NCBI RefSeq assembly: GCF_001513965.1
Contig: NZ_KQ948016.1
Coordinates: 186,001-250,000 of the forward strand
Direction: 5' to 3'
Source of the DNA: Streptomyces cellostaticus
GTDB lineage: Bacteria > Actinomycetota > Actinomycetes > Streptomycetales > Streptomycetaceae
DNA: 64,000 bases
Shown here one piece after another: positions 50,562 through 58,567 of this stretch (its first letter is position 1; every line of letters begins with the position of its first letter). Under the pieces are notes generated by a model, which saw nothing but the letters and a program-made list of their open reading frames with translations, ran no database searches and was not told the origin of the DNA. Position numbers and translations under genes: made by a program.

Positions 50562-51689
50562 ATGTCCATGGCGGGGAATCTGCGAAAGGTCACGGGGCTG
50601 GGCAGGGTCGGCGGCCTGCGCAAGGTGGCGCGGCTGGCCCGGCGGCGGCCGCGCGTTGACCTGAGCCATCCCGCCCGGTCACCGCTGGGCTCCTCAGTGG
50701 TGAACTGCGTGACGTACCAGGACGGCGCCCGGGTGCCGGGGTGCACCGACCTGGTGGATGCCGTGGAGAAGGTACGCAAGAGCGGCGAGGGGTTCGTCTG
50801 GCTGGGACTGCACGAGCCGACGGACCGTGAGTTCGCGGGCATAGCCGAGCTGTTCGACCTGCACCCGCTGGCGGTGGAGGACGCGGTGGAGGCCCATCAG
50901 CGCCCGAAGCTGGAGCGGTACGGAGAGACGCTCTTCGCGGTGTTCAAGACCGTCTGCTACGTGGAGCACGAGCAGCTGACGGCGACGAGCGAGGTGGTCA
51001 ACACCGGCGAGATCATGGTGTTCATCGGCGAGGACTTCGTCATCACGGTACGGCACGGGCGGCACGGCTCACTGGGCCCGCTGCGCGAGGAGCTGGAGGC
51101 GGATCCGCAGCAGCTGGCCAAGGGGCCGGCGGCGGTGCTGCACGCGATCGCCGACCACGTCGTGGACGACTATCTGAACGTCACGGACGCGGTGCAGGCC
51201 GACATCGACCAGGTCGAGACGGACGTGTTCTCGGAGAACGGCGCACGGGCCGACCCGGGGCGCATCTACCAGATGAAGCGCGAACTCCTCGAACTGAAGC
51301 GGGCGGTGGTGCCGCTCGGCCGTCCGGTGGAGGATCTGGCCACCCGGCCGATACGCGTGGTCGACCCGGAGATACAGGCCTACTTCAGGGACGTTCTCGA
51401 CCATCTGATGCGGGCCAAGGAGCAGATAGCCGCGTTCGACGAACTGCTCAACTCCATCCTGCAGGCACATCTCGCACAGGTGACGGTCGCTCAGAACGAG
51501 GACATGCGGAAGATCACGGCCTGGGCGGCGGTGATCGCCGTGCCGACGATGGTGTGCGGGGTCTACGGCATGAACTTCGACCACATGCCGGAGCTGCACT
51601 GGCGGTTCGGCTATCCGCTCGTCATGGGCGTGATGGCGGCGGCCTGCCTCGTGCTGTACCGGGGCTTCAGGCGCAACGGCTGGCTCTGA
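50562..51689 (+). CDS. corA: CorA-family Mg2+/Co2+ transporter
   Basis: The 375-residue protein has a basic N-terminal segment, the cytoplasmic alpha/beta domain (FVWLGLHEPTDREFAGIAEL, HPLAVEDAVEAHQRPKLERY), a long stalk helix and two C-terminal membrane helices with the pore signature YGMNFDHMPEL at the loop. The short basic C-terminus (RGFRRNGWL) is typical. No Mg2+ riboswitch is seen upstream. It converges on a PPOX-type gene with 4 nt between stops. Confidence 0.95.
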   Translation: MSMAGNLRKVTGLGRVGGLRKVARLARRRPRVDLSHPARSPLGSSVVNCVTYQDGARVPGCTDLVDAVEKVRKSGEGFVWLGLHEPTDREFAGIAELFDLHPLAVEDAVEAHQRPKLERYGETLFAVFKTVCYVEHEQLTATSEVVNTGEIMVFIGEDFVITVRHGRHGSLGPLREELEADPQQLAKGPAAVLHAIADHVVDDYLNVTDAVQADIDQVETDVFSENGARADPGRIYQMKRELLELKRAVVPLGRPVEDLATRPIRVVDPEIQAYFRDVLDHLMRAKEQIAAFDELLNSILQAHLAQVTVAQNEDMRKITAWAAVIAVPTMVCGVYGMNFDHMPELHWRFGYPLVMGVMAAACLVLYRGFRRNGWL

Positions 51690-51693
51690 GCGC

Positions 51694-52107
51694 TCACACC
51701 GAGAAGGACACCACCTTCCGCGGGACAACCCTGATGATCACGCGGACCTCGTCGTCCTTCTCCGCCGGCGGGTCGATGCCGAGGTACTTGTGCGACAGCT
51801 CGTACGGGAGCCGTTTGCCCTCGTCCGGGAGGATCTCGGCGACTCCCCGGATCTCGGCCGAGCTGTAGGGGTTGGCCAGGTCGAAGACGGTCAGGCTGAT
51901 GCGGGGGTCACGGCGGAGGTTGCGCACCTTCTGGCGGCCGTCGGTGGACGAGAAGAGCACGGCGTCGCCCTCGCGCTTGATCCAGACCACCGAGTTCTGC
52001 GGGGCGCCGTTGGGGCCGAGCGTGGCGACGCTGGCGAAGTTCTTGCCGTCGAGGAGGGCGCGGACGGAGTCACCGAGGGCGACGGCAGTGTGCGAGGAGG
52101 TCGTCAT
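51694..52107 (-). CDS. PPOX-class (F420/flavin-binding) oxidoreductase
   Basis: The 137-residue protein has the split beta-barrel of the pyridoxamine phosphate oxidase class (NFASVATLGPNGAPQNSVVW, VLFSSTDGRQKVRNLRRDPR, ISLTVFDLANPYSSAEIRG). Actinobacterial members mostly bind F420 and reduce small molecules; the substrate is unknown. TAGAGT ends 6 nt before ATG 52107 with no Shine-Dalgarno, suggesting a leaderless message. Confidence 0.9.
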   Translation of the reverse strand: MTTSSHTAVALGDSVRALLDGKNFASVATLGPNGAPQNSVVWIKREGDAVLFSSTDGRQKVRNLRRDPRISLTVFDLANPYSSAEIRGVAEILPDEGKRLPYELSHKYLGIDPPAEKDDEVRVIIRVVPRKVVSFSV

Positions 52108-52165
52108 GTCGCCACTCTAATTACATGCACGCACATATAAAAGGGGGTTGCTCGAGTCTGTTGGA

Positions 52166-52807
52166 TCAGCCGTTCCAGGCGGGGTGTCGCGGGTCGTCGG
52201 CGCGTACGAGGACGTCGGCTGTGCCGGCCGGGTCGGTCTCGGCCGCGTAGCGCTCGAAGGCGGGGAGCGTCCAGTGGTCGGCCTCCGGGGTGCGGCGGCG
52301 CAGGGCGCCCGGGGAGAGGAGGACATGGACGGTCAGGTCGAAGGGGAACCAGTGCCGTAGAAGAAGGGGGCCGTGGAGCAACAGGACTGCACCGGGAGGG
52401 AGTTGGAGATACGGACTGCGGGTGGCACGGTCGGTGGCCGGGTCCCACAGGTCGGCCAGGACACGGCCGTTCCCTCCCGGGTCGAGCGGGCCGAAGACCT
52501 CACGCCACAGGGCGCCCGTGTCGAACCAGCCGCTGTAGTACGACTCTGCGTCCCGTCGCCCGTACTCCAGGCGGAGCGAGGCGGGGCGCAGGAAGCCCTC
52601 GGCGCCGACGACCAGCGAGGGCCTGCCCCGCACGCGCAGCGCCTCGGCGACGCGCTCGGCGAGGTCGCCCGGGCCGGCGGCCGGCGCCCCGTCGAAGCCG
52701 ACCCGCGGCCAGGCACTCCCGTCGGCCGGCTTCAGTTCGAGCAGCCGGTCGGCAAGCAGCTCGGCGAGCCGGTCCCAGGTGATCGCTTCCAGTCGCACAA
52801 CGCCCAT
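52166..52807 (-). CDS. Uridine kinase-like P-loop protein with degenerate Walker A
   Basis: The 213-residue protein aligns by eye with the uridine kinase-like proteins of actinobacteria: PRVGFDGAPAAGPGDLAERV at the P-loop position, SLVVGAEGFLRPASLRLEYG with ESYYSGWFD, then VLLLHGPLLLRHWFPFDLTV. The Walker A position lacks the invariant Lys-Ser/Thr, so normal phosphate transfer is doubtful. Start ATG 52807 has no clear ribosome binding site. Function is unknown. Confidence 0.75.
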   Translation of the reverse strand: MGVVRLEAITWDRLAELLADRLLELKPADGSAWPRVGFDGAPAAGPGDLAERVAEALRVRGRPSLVVGAEGFLRPASLRLEYGRRDAESYYSGWFDTGALWREVFGPLDPGGNGRVLADLWDPATDRATRSPYLQLPPGAVLLLHGPLLLRHWFPFDLTVHVLLSPGALRRRTPEADHWTLPAFERYAAETDPAGTADVLVRADDPRHPAWNG

Positions 52808-52920
52808 GATGCCGGGTGGGGTCGATGAGCGACGAAAGGAGGGTCCTGCTGCGATCACGGGAACGGCGGCCGGCGGCACCCGGACGGCGATGCTCGGCAA
52901 ACCGCGGCCAGGCGGGGATG

Positions 52921-53232
52921 TTCATGGGCCCGGCGGGCCGCGAGCAGGGCAGCGAGGTGGGGTGTCGCTCCAGGCCCGGGCGGCGTCCAGGAGGGGGATC
53001 AAGGTGCGACCGAGAGCAGTGAGGACGTCATCAACGCGGGGCGGTTCTCGTCGTACGCGGTGCGGGTCACGAGGCCGGCGCGTTCCATCGCACCCAGCGA
53101 CTCACTGAGGACCTTCGGGGTGAACGCCTTGGGCGGGACGCGGAGTTCACCGAGGCGGCGCGGGCCGGCTTCGAGCCAGCGGATCACCCTGCCTGCCCAC
53201 GCCGGTAGGGCACCGCACGCGGGTGTCGGTGT
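52921..53232 (-). pseudogene. Decayed HxlR-like winged-helix regulator
   Basis: From 53232 the minus strand reads VIRWLEAGPRRLGELRVPPK and TPKVLSESLGAMERAGLVTR, which is the recognition part of an HxlR regulator. After DENR a missing base near 53044 shifts the frame; the next frame reads VLTALGRTLIPLLDAARAWS, the expected continuation, and a second shift gives HLAALLAARRAHE, a normal family end. The N-terminus before the first helix is also missing, so the gene is not functional. Confidence 0.6.
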
Positions 53233-53324
53233 TCAACCACGGGCGAGCAGACGAGAACGAGAACGAGATCGAGAAGGAGAAGGAAGAAGAGAGCGAGGAG
53301 GAGATCGAAGAGAAGACGGGGTAG
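53223..53324 (+). CDS. Candidate small acidic protein (33 residues)
   Basis: GTG 53223 to TAG 53322-53324 encodes 33 residues, of which about 19 are Asp or Glu, alternating with Asn, Lys and Ile (ENENEIEKEKEEESEEEIEE). Codons follow the GC-rich third-position habit in nearly every case, mostly GAG, although the nucleotide tract itself is a purine-rich low-complexity run (53246-53320). GGTAGGG at 53204-53210 is a possible ribosome binding site. It may be a real microprotein or only a purine repeat read by chance. Confidence 0.3.
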   Translation: MSVFNHGRADENENEIEKEKEEESEEEIEEKTG

Positions 53325-53367
53325 GCCGGCGCGGGAGCCGGGGCCTGTGGCGGGGAAAGAACCGCGT

Positions 53368-54060
53368 ATGGCGCGTTATGCAACTCCCCTCCTTCCCCGC
53401 GGACTTGTCGTCGTCCAGCCTCTGCGGAGCAAGCGCTGTGCCGGGTGCCGGCGTGGACCGCTGTCGCTGCTCGTGCTGGAGGACGGGGCACCGCGCTGCC
53501 TCGTCTGCGCCGACCTGGGGCATCTGGTGTTCCTGCCGCGCGGCGACACGGCCCTCACCCGCCGAGCGCGGGAGGAGAGCACGCTGTCGGTGGTGGTGGT
53601 GCGGTTCAACCGGCGCAAGAGCCGGTACGAACGGCAGGGCGTGCTCGTGGAGGAGGCGGCGCTGGCCCGGGCCGAGGCGCGATGCCTGGCGGACGCCGAG
53701 GCCAGGCGTCGGCGAAGGGCGCGGGACGCGCGGCGCAGGGCGGCGGAGGACGAGCGGTTCGCGGCGGCGTTCACGGCGGAGATCTTGAGGCTCTTTCCCG
53801 GGTGTCCGGACGAGCGGGCCCGGGCCATAGCGGCGCACGCGTCCGTGCGGGGCAGCGGACGGGTCGGGCGCAGCGCGGCCGGGCGGGCGCTGTCGGAGGG
53901 AGCGGTGATCTCGGCGGTCGTGGCAGCGGTACGGCATGTCGACACGCTGTACGACCAACTACTGATGAGGGGGGTGCCGAGACACGAGGCGCGGCGGCGG
54001 ATCGCGGGGGCCGTGGAGAGCGTGCTGCGGGGGTGGGAGGAAGCGGCCGACGTCGGCTGA
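53368..54060 (+). CDS. DUF2293-domain protein with N-terminal zinc-ribbon-like cysteines
   Basis: The 230-residue protein begins with two CxxC pairs (CAGC and CLVC) that could bind zinc, followed by a charged helical region rich in Ala, Arg and Glu, and ends in a DUF2293 domain (FPGCPDERARAIAAHASVRG to YDQLLMRGVPRHEARRRI). ATG 53368 has GGGGAAAGA upstream at good spacing; GTG 53347 is possible. The function of DUF2293 is unknown; the histidine and arginine pattern suggests nucleic-acid contact. Confidence 0.85.
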   Translation: MARYATPLLPRGLVVVQPLRSKRCAGCRRGPLSLLVLEDGAPRCLVCADLGHLVFLPRGDTALTRRAREESTLSVVVVRFNRRKSRYERQGVLVEEAALARAEARCLADAEARRRRRARDARRRAAEDERFAAAFTAEILRLFPGCPDERARAIAAHASVRGSGRVGRSAAGRALSEGAVISAVVAAVRHVDTLYDQLLMRGVPRHEARRRIAGAVESVLRGWEEAADVG

Positions 54061-54600
54061 AAACGTACGCCGGCAGAGGGCTGAGGGAGTACGGGGCCAC
54101 ATGCAGGACCTACCAGGCCGAGCACACCCAGCACACCCGACACGATCAGGCACGATCGGCACGAAAAGCGGCCCGTCGGTCACGGCCACGCTGGGCACCG
54201 GGCTGGTGGCCGGTGGTTTCTGCGGATTCTCGGCTCCTTCGGGCTGACCATGGTCGCGAACGTGCCCCGCCACGACAGGCCGGCCGGGCCGCCCGGGCAG
54301 CCCCGAGGCCGCGGTGTACTGGCTGTGCATGTGCGCGAGTGGACGTTCTGGAACCGCGTCCGCACGGTCGACTCCGCCGCGGCCGCCGTCGTGTACGTGC
54401 TGGCCCTTGCCTGGGCGTCCCCTGCGAGGGATCGGGGGGCAGGCCGTCCGCGCGCTGAGGGAATCCCTTCAGAAAGCGCTGTCCGCCACTCTGCGCGGGT
54501 GTCGGCGGCGACGTATCGTGGCCGAAAGAGTGCCGCCCGATGAGGCACGGCCCGTCGTACACCCAGTACCTCCCGGTACACGTACGCGAGGAAGACGACC
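54061..54600. other. 540-bp region without a convincing gene
   Basis: Open frames occur on both strands but none starts with a good ribosome binding site or gives a recognisable product. One plus-strand frame from 54250 contains a hydrophobic stretch (VDSAAAAVVYVLALAW) and could be a remnant. The gltD promoter must lie at the right end; GAGGAAGAC before ATG 54601 is its ribosome binding site. Confidence 0.4.
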
Positions 54601-56088
54601 ATGGCCGATCCCAAGGGGTTCATGACCACGCCGCGCCAGGAGTGGCCGCGGCGGCCCGTCGAGGAACGGGTCCGGGACTGGGACGAGGTCTACGTCCCGG
54701 GAGCGCTGCTGCCCATCATCAGCAAGCAGGCGGACCGCTGCATGGACTGCGGCGTCCCGTTCTGCCACGATGCCTGCCCGCTGGGCAATCTGATCCCCGA
54801 GTGGAACGACCTGGTCTCCCGCGAGGACTGGCGGGCGGCAAGCGACCGGCTGCACGCGACGAACAACTTTCCCGAGTTCACCGGGAGGCTGTGTCCGGCG
54901 CCCTGTGAGGCGGGGTGTGTGCTCGCGATCAACCAGCCGGCCGTGACCATCAAGAACGTCGAGTGCGCGATCGCCGACCGGGCCTGGGAGGAAGGCTTCA
55001 CCCCGCCGCGGCCTCCCGAGCGGCTGTCGGGGAAGACCGTCGCGGTGATCGGCTCCGGGCCGACCGGGCTCGCCGCGGCGCAGCAGCTGACCCGGGCGGG
55101 GCACACCGTCGCCGTGTACGAGAAGGACGACCGGCTCGGGGGGCTGATGCGGTACGGCATCCCCGAGTTCAAGATGGAGAAGCGGCATCTGGAGCGGCGC
55201 CTTGAGCAGATGCGGGCCGAGGGGACGAAGTTCCGTACGTCGACGGCGGTCGGGCGGGATGTTCCGGCGGCCGATCTGCGGATGCGCTACGACGCGGTGG
55301 TGCTGGCCACGGGTGCCACGGCGTGGCGGGAACTTCCGGTGCCGGGCCGGGAGTTGACCGGGATACACCAGGCGATGGAGTACCTGCCGCTGGCCAACCG
55401 GGTGTGCGAGGGGGATCTGGAGGTCTCGCCGCTGTCCGCGGCCGGCAAGCACGTGGTGATCGTGGGCGGCGGGGACACCGGTGCCGACTGTCTGGGGACG
55501 GCGGTGCGCGAGGGGGCCGCGTCCGTGACCCAGCTGGACATCTACGCACAGCCGGGTGCCGGGCGCGACGAGGACACCGAGCCGTGGCCGACGTATCCGA
55601 AGATCTACCGGCTGTCCGCCGCGCACGAGGAGGCACGGGACCTGCGGACGGCTCCGGCGGCGGACGCGGACGCCCGGCTGTTCGCGGCGTCCACGCTCCG
55701 CTTCGCCGGGGACGACAGCGGGCACGTACGGTCACTGCACCTGGTCGAGGTGGACGAGCGGCGGCAGCCGGTGCCGGGCACCGGGCGGACGCTGCCCGCC
55801 GGCCTGGTGCTGCTCGCACTCGGCTTCTCCGGGCCCGACCGGGAGGACGGGCTCGTCGATCAGCTGGGGCTGATGATGGAGCCGCGCGGCACGATCGCCC
55901 GCGACGGCGGCTTCGCGACCAACGTCGCCGGCGTGTTCGCCGCCGGGGACGCGGCGCGCGGTCAGTCGCTCATCGTGTGGGCGATCGCGGAGGGGCGGGC
56001 GGTGGCGGCAGCCGTGGACCGCTACCTGACGGGGAGTTCACGGCTGCCGGCGCCGATATCGCCGCACGACCGCCCGATGGCCGTGTAG
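54601..56088 (+). CDS. gltD: Glutamate synthase small subunit
   Basis: The 495-residue protein feeds electrons from NADPH to the large subunit of glutamate synthase. Iron-sulphur cysteines lie in CMDCGVPFCHDACPLGN and CPAPCEAGC, the FAD site is VIGSGPTGLAAAQQL and the NADPH site VVIVGGGDTGADC; AAGDAARGQSLIVWAI closes the flavin site. No large subunit is in the window, so gltB must be elsewhere, as I remember for S. coelicolor. GAGGAAGAC precedes the ATG. Confidence 0.95.
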   Translation: MADPKGFMTTPRQEWPRRPVEERVRDWDEVYVPGALLPIISKQADRCMDCGVPFCHDACPLGNLIPEWNDLVSREDWRAASDRLHATNNFPEFTGRLCPAPCEAGCVLAINQPAVTIKNVECAIADRAWEEGFTPPRPPERLSGKTVAVIGSGPTGLAAAQQLTRAGHTVAVYEKDDRLGGLMRYGIPEFKMEKRHLERRLEQMRAEGTKFRTSTAVGRDVPAADLRMRYDAVVLATGATAWRELPVPGRELTGIHQAMEYLPLANRVCEGDLEVSPLSAAGKHVVIVGGGDTGADCLGTAVREGAASVTQLDIYAQPGAGRDEDTEPWPTYPKIYRLSAAHEEARDLRTAPAADADARLFAASTLRFAGDDSGHVRSLHLVEVDERRQPVPGTGRTLPAGLVLLALGFSGPDREDGLVDQLGLMMEPRGTIARDGGFATNVAGVFAAGDAARGQSLIVWAIAEGRAVAAAVDRYLTGSSRLPAPISPHDRPMAV

Positions 56089-56143
56089 CCGACGGGAGTC
56101 GGAGGGCGACCGGGAGCGTGATGCTTTCGGCCGCCTCAAGAAC

Positions 56144-56659
56144 TCAGCGGCGGCGCTCGTCCGTGCCCGCCACCTTGCCCGTCGCCAGGGCCACGCGGTT
56201 CCACGTGTTGATCGCGAAGATCAGGGCGAACACATGGGCCAGTTCGGTCTCTTCGAAGTGAGCGGCCGCCTCCTCGTAGGCCTCGTCGGGGACGCCTGCG
56301 TCGGCGACCGACGTGATCGCCTCGGTCAGGGCGAGAGCCGCCTGTTCCTTCGGGGTGAAGAAGTGCCGGGCCTCGCGCCAGACCGCGACCATGTGCAGCC
56401 GGTCCTCGCTCTCGCCGGCCTTGCGGGCGTCGTTGGTGTGCATGTGGAGGCAGTAGGCGCAGTGGTTGAGGTGCGAGGCGCGGATCTGGATCAGCTCGAC
56501 GAGGGCCGGGTCGAGGCCCTCGCGTGCGGCGGCGTCGAAGCCGATGAGGGCGCGGAAGGCCTTCGGGGCCGCCTTCGCGAAGTCCAGGCGGGTGCGGCCG
56601 GCGGCGGGGGCGGGGGTGGTCGTGGTGTTCGCGGTGTCGATCGTGTTCGTCGTCGTCAT
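56144..56659 (-). CDS. Carboxymuconolactone decarboxylase / AhpD-like protein
   Basis: The 171-residue protein has the AhpD-type core with the redox pair and histidine in HLNHCAYCLHMHTNDARKAG, and a Thr-rich disordered N-terminus of about 20 residues. Such proteins act in peroxide defence or as uncharacterised alkylhydroperoxidase-like enzymes. ATG 56659 lies 7 nt from a TAGGTT box on the minus strand, so the message is probably leaderless. It is divergent from a MocR-type regulator, 47 bp away, its likely controller. Confidence 0.9.
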   Translation of the reverse strand: MTTTNTIDTANTTTTPAPAAGRTRLDFAKAAPKAFRALIGFDAAAREGLDPALVELIQIRASHLNHCAYCLHMHTNDARKAGESEDRLHMVAVWREARHFFTPKEQAALALTEAITSVADAGVPDEAYEEAAAHFEETELAHVFALIFAINTWNRVALATGKVAGTDERRR

Positions 56660-56706
56660 GTGCTTCAACCTATGGGGCCGAAAGACTGGCTGTAGGGTGC
56701 ATTTCC
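56660..56706. promoter_or_regulatory. Compact divergent promoter of the AhpD-like and mocR-type genes
   Basis: TAGGGT (56693-56698) ends 8 nt before ATG 56707 on the plus strand, and TAGGTT (56667-56672, minus strand) ends 7 nt before ATG 56659. Neither gene has a Shine-Dalgarno. The two promoters therefore overlap back to back in 47 bp, and a regulator binding here would affect both. Confidence 0.5.
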
Positions 56707-58140
56707 ATGGCGGAATCGTGGGTCAATTTGGCGGAGCGGATCGGCGTCGACCTGCATCTGGAGCTGCCGGGGCCGGGCGGGCGTCGGGCGGCGCTGATCC
56801 GGGCGTTGCGCGAGGCCGTGCGCAGCGGGCGGCTGGCCCCCGGCACCCGGCTGCCGCCCTACCGCTCGCTCGCCGCCGATCTGGGCGTGGCCCGCAACAC
56901 CGTCGCCGACGCGTACGCGGAGCTGGTCGCGGAGGGCTGGCTCACCGCCCGGCAGGGCTCGGGCACCCAGGTGGCGGAGCGCGCGCAGCCGCTGCGGCAC
57001 GCCGAGCGAGTGCCCAAAAAGGCACCTCCACGCGCGCGTGGGCTGCGGCACGACCTGAGGCAGGGCACGCCGGACGCGTCGGCCTTCCCGCGGGCGGCCT
57101 GGTCGGCCGCGTACCGCAGGGCGTTGCAGGCGGCGCCCAACGAGGCGTTCGGGCCAGGAGATCCCGCCGGGCGCCGGGAGCTGCGCGAGGCGCTCACGGA
57201 GTACCTGGCACGCGCGCGCGGGGTGCGCACCGAGCCGGACCGGATCGTGATCTGCTCCGGCTTCGCGCACGCACTGCGGCTGCTGTTCGGACCCAGCACA
57301 GTCGTAGGTGGAGGTGGTGTGCTGCGCGGTCCGCTGGCCGTGGAGGCGTACGGGCTGGACTTCCACCGGGGGCTGCTCGCTGCGGCGGGCGTGCGGACCG
57401 TACCGCTGCCGCTGGACGAGCACGGGGCGCGGGTGGCCGGTCTCGAGCGGGAGCGGGCCGTGCTGCTCACGCCCGCGCACCAGTTCCCGACCGGAGGTCC
57501 GCTGCACCCGGAGCGCCGGGCGGCGGTGATCGACTGGGCACGCGCGCGTGGGGCGGTGGTTCTGGAGGACGACTACGACGGCGAGTTCCGGTACGACCGC
57601 AGACCGGTCGGCGCACTCCAGGGCCTCGACCCGGAGCGGGTGATCCACATCGGCTCGGTCAGCAAGAGCCTGTCCCCGGCGCTGCGGCTGGGCTGGATGG
57701 TGCTGCCCGAGCGGTATGTCGGGCCCGTACTCGCGGCCAAGGGCGAGCGCGAGGGGTGGGCGAGCGTGCTGGATCAGCTCGCCCTGGCGGACTTCGTGGT
57801 CTCCGGGTCGTACGACCGTCATGTGCGGCGCATGCGGCAGCACTACCGGCGTCGGCGTGACCGGCTGGTCGCGGTGCTCGCCGCGCATGCGCCGCACATC
57901 GAGGTGACCGGCATCGCGGCGGGGCTGCACGCGGTGCTGAGGCTGCCGTCCGGCACCGAACGGTCCGCGGTGAAGGCGGCTGCCTGGCAGGGGGTCGCCC
58001 TGGACGGACTCGCCGCCTTCCGGCACCCGGAGACGGAGATGCCGGCGCCCGACGGTCTGGTGGTCGGGTATGCCACGCCGTCCGAACACGCCTACGGCGC
58101 GGCGCTGGAGGCGCTGTGCGGGGTGCTGCCGCCGGGGTGA
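56707..58140 (+). CDS. MocR/PdxR-type regulator (GntR helix-turn-helix fused to aminotransferase fold)
   Basis: The 477-residue protein has a GntR-type winged helix (IRALREAVRSGRLAPGTRLP, SLAADLGVARNTVADAYAEL) joined to a fold-type I aminotransferase domain. The PLP-binding lysine lies in GSVSKSLSPALRLGW and the phosphate/pyridine region in LEDDYDGEFRYDR. MocR proteins sense PLP or an amino compound and usually control a divergent gene. The neighbour is an AhpD-like gene rather than pdx or amino-acid genes, so the regulon is not obvious. Confidence 0.94.
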   Translation: MAESWVNLAERIGVDLHLELPGPGGRRAALIRALREAVRSGRLAPGTRLPPYRSLAADLGVARNTVADAYAELVAEGWLTARQGSGTQVAERAQPLRHAERVPKKAPPRARGLRHDLRQGTPDASAFPRAAWSAAYRRALQAAPNEAFGPGDPAGRRELREALTEYLARARGVRTEPDRIVICSGFAHALRLLFGPSTVVGGGGVLRGPLAVEAYGLDFHRGLLAAAGVRTVPLPLDEHGARVAGLERERAVLLTPAHQFPTGGPLHPERRAAVIDWARARGAVVLEDDYDGEFRYDRRPVGALQGLDPERVIHIGSVSKSLSPALRLGWMVLPERYVGPVLAAKGEREGWASVLDQLALADFVVSGSYDRHVRRMRQHYRRRRDRLVAVLAAHAPHIEVTGIAAGLHAVLRLPSGTERSAVKAAAWQGVALDGLAAFRHPETEMPAPDGLVVGYATPSEHAYGAALEALCGVLPPG

Positions 58141-58312
58141 GGGTGCACAGGGAGGATTCGCTGTCCGCGCACCCGAACCGCGTTCACCGGAGGCGCGACT
58201 CAGGCGCCGGCTCCGCGCTGCCGGAAGCGTCCGACGCGATGAATGGTCAAGTTCGTCACCAAGTCAACACCAAAATAAGGAAGTTGAGCGAGAAACAGCA
58301 ATCATCGACAGT

Positions 58313-58567
58313 TCAGGACAGCAGGAAGTCGGCCTCCCCCGCCTTGGCGCCCTCGATGAAGGCGGTGATCTCGTCCGTGGTGTAGATCAGCGCCGGCCCG
58401 TCCGGGTCGGTCGACTGGCGTACGGCGATCCGGCCGTCGGCAAGCTTCATCGCCTCCAGGCAGTTGCCGCCGTTGCCGCCGCTCCAGGGCTTGTGCCACC
58501 CCTCGCTGCCCAACTCCCGTGCGGGCATGCCGTTGTAGACGCGACCGCGCGGCGTGATGCGATCCAT
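58313..58567 (-). CDS. DUF397-domain protein
   Basis: The 84-residue protein has the DUF397 pattern WHKPWSGGNGGNCLEAMKLA, VRQSTDPDGPALIYTTDE and a C-terminal FIEGAKAGEAD. Its ATG directly follows the TGA of the XRE regulator gene. DUF397 proteins are small partners of these XRE regulators in many Streptomyces clusters of the whiJ/abaA type; their biochemical role is not established. Confidence 0.93.
   Translation of the reverse strand: MDRITPRGRVYNGMPARELGSEGWHKPWSGGNGGNCLEAMKLADGRIAVRQSTDPDGPALIYTTDEITAFIEGAKAGEADFLLS

Noticed and set aside
53246..53320. Purine tract as a triplex or recombination hotspot
   Set aside because: It is short and interrupted by cytosines and thymines, so the case is weak; it is kept only as the basis of the small acidic frame.
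54250..54543. Plus-strand frame with a hydrophobic segment in the 540-bp gap before gltD
   Set aside because: No ribosome binding site, no recognisable domain, and competing frames on the other strand are equally long.
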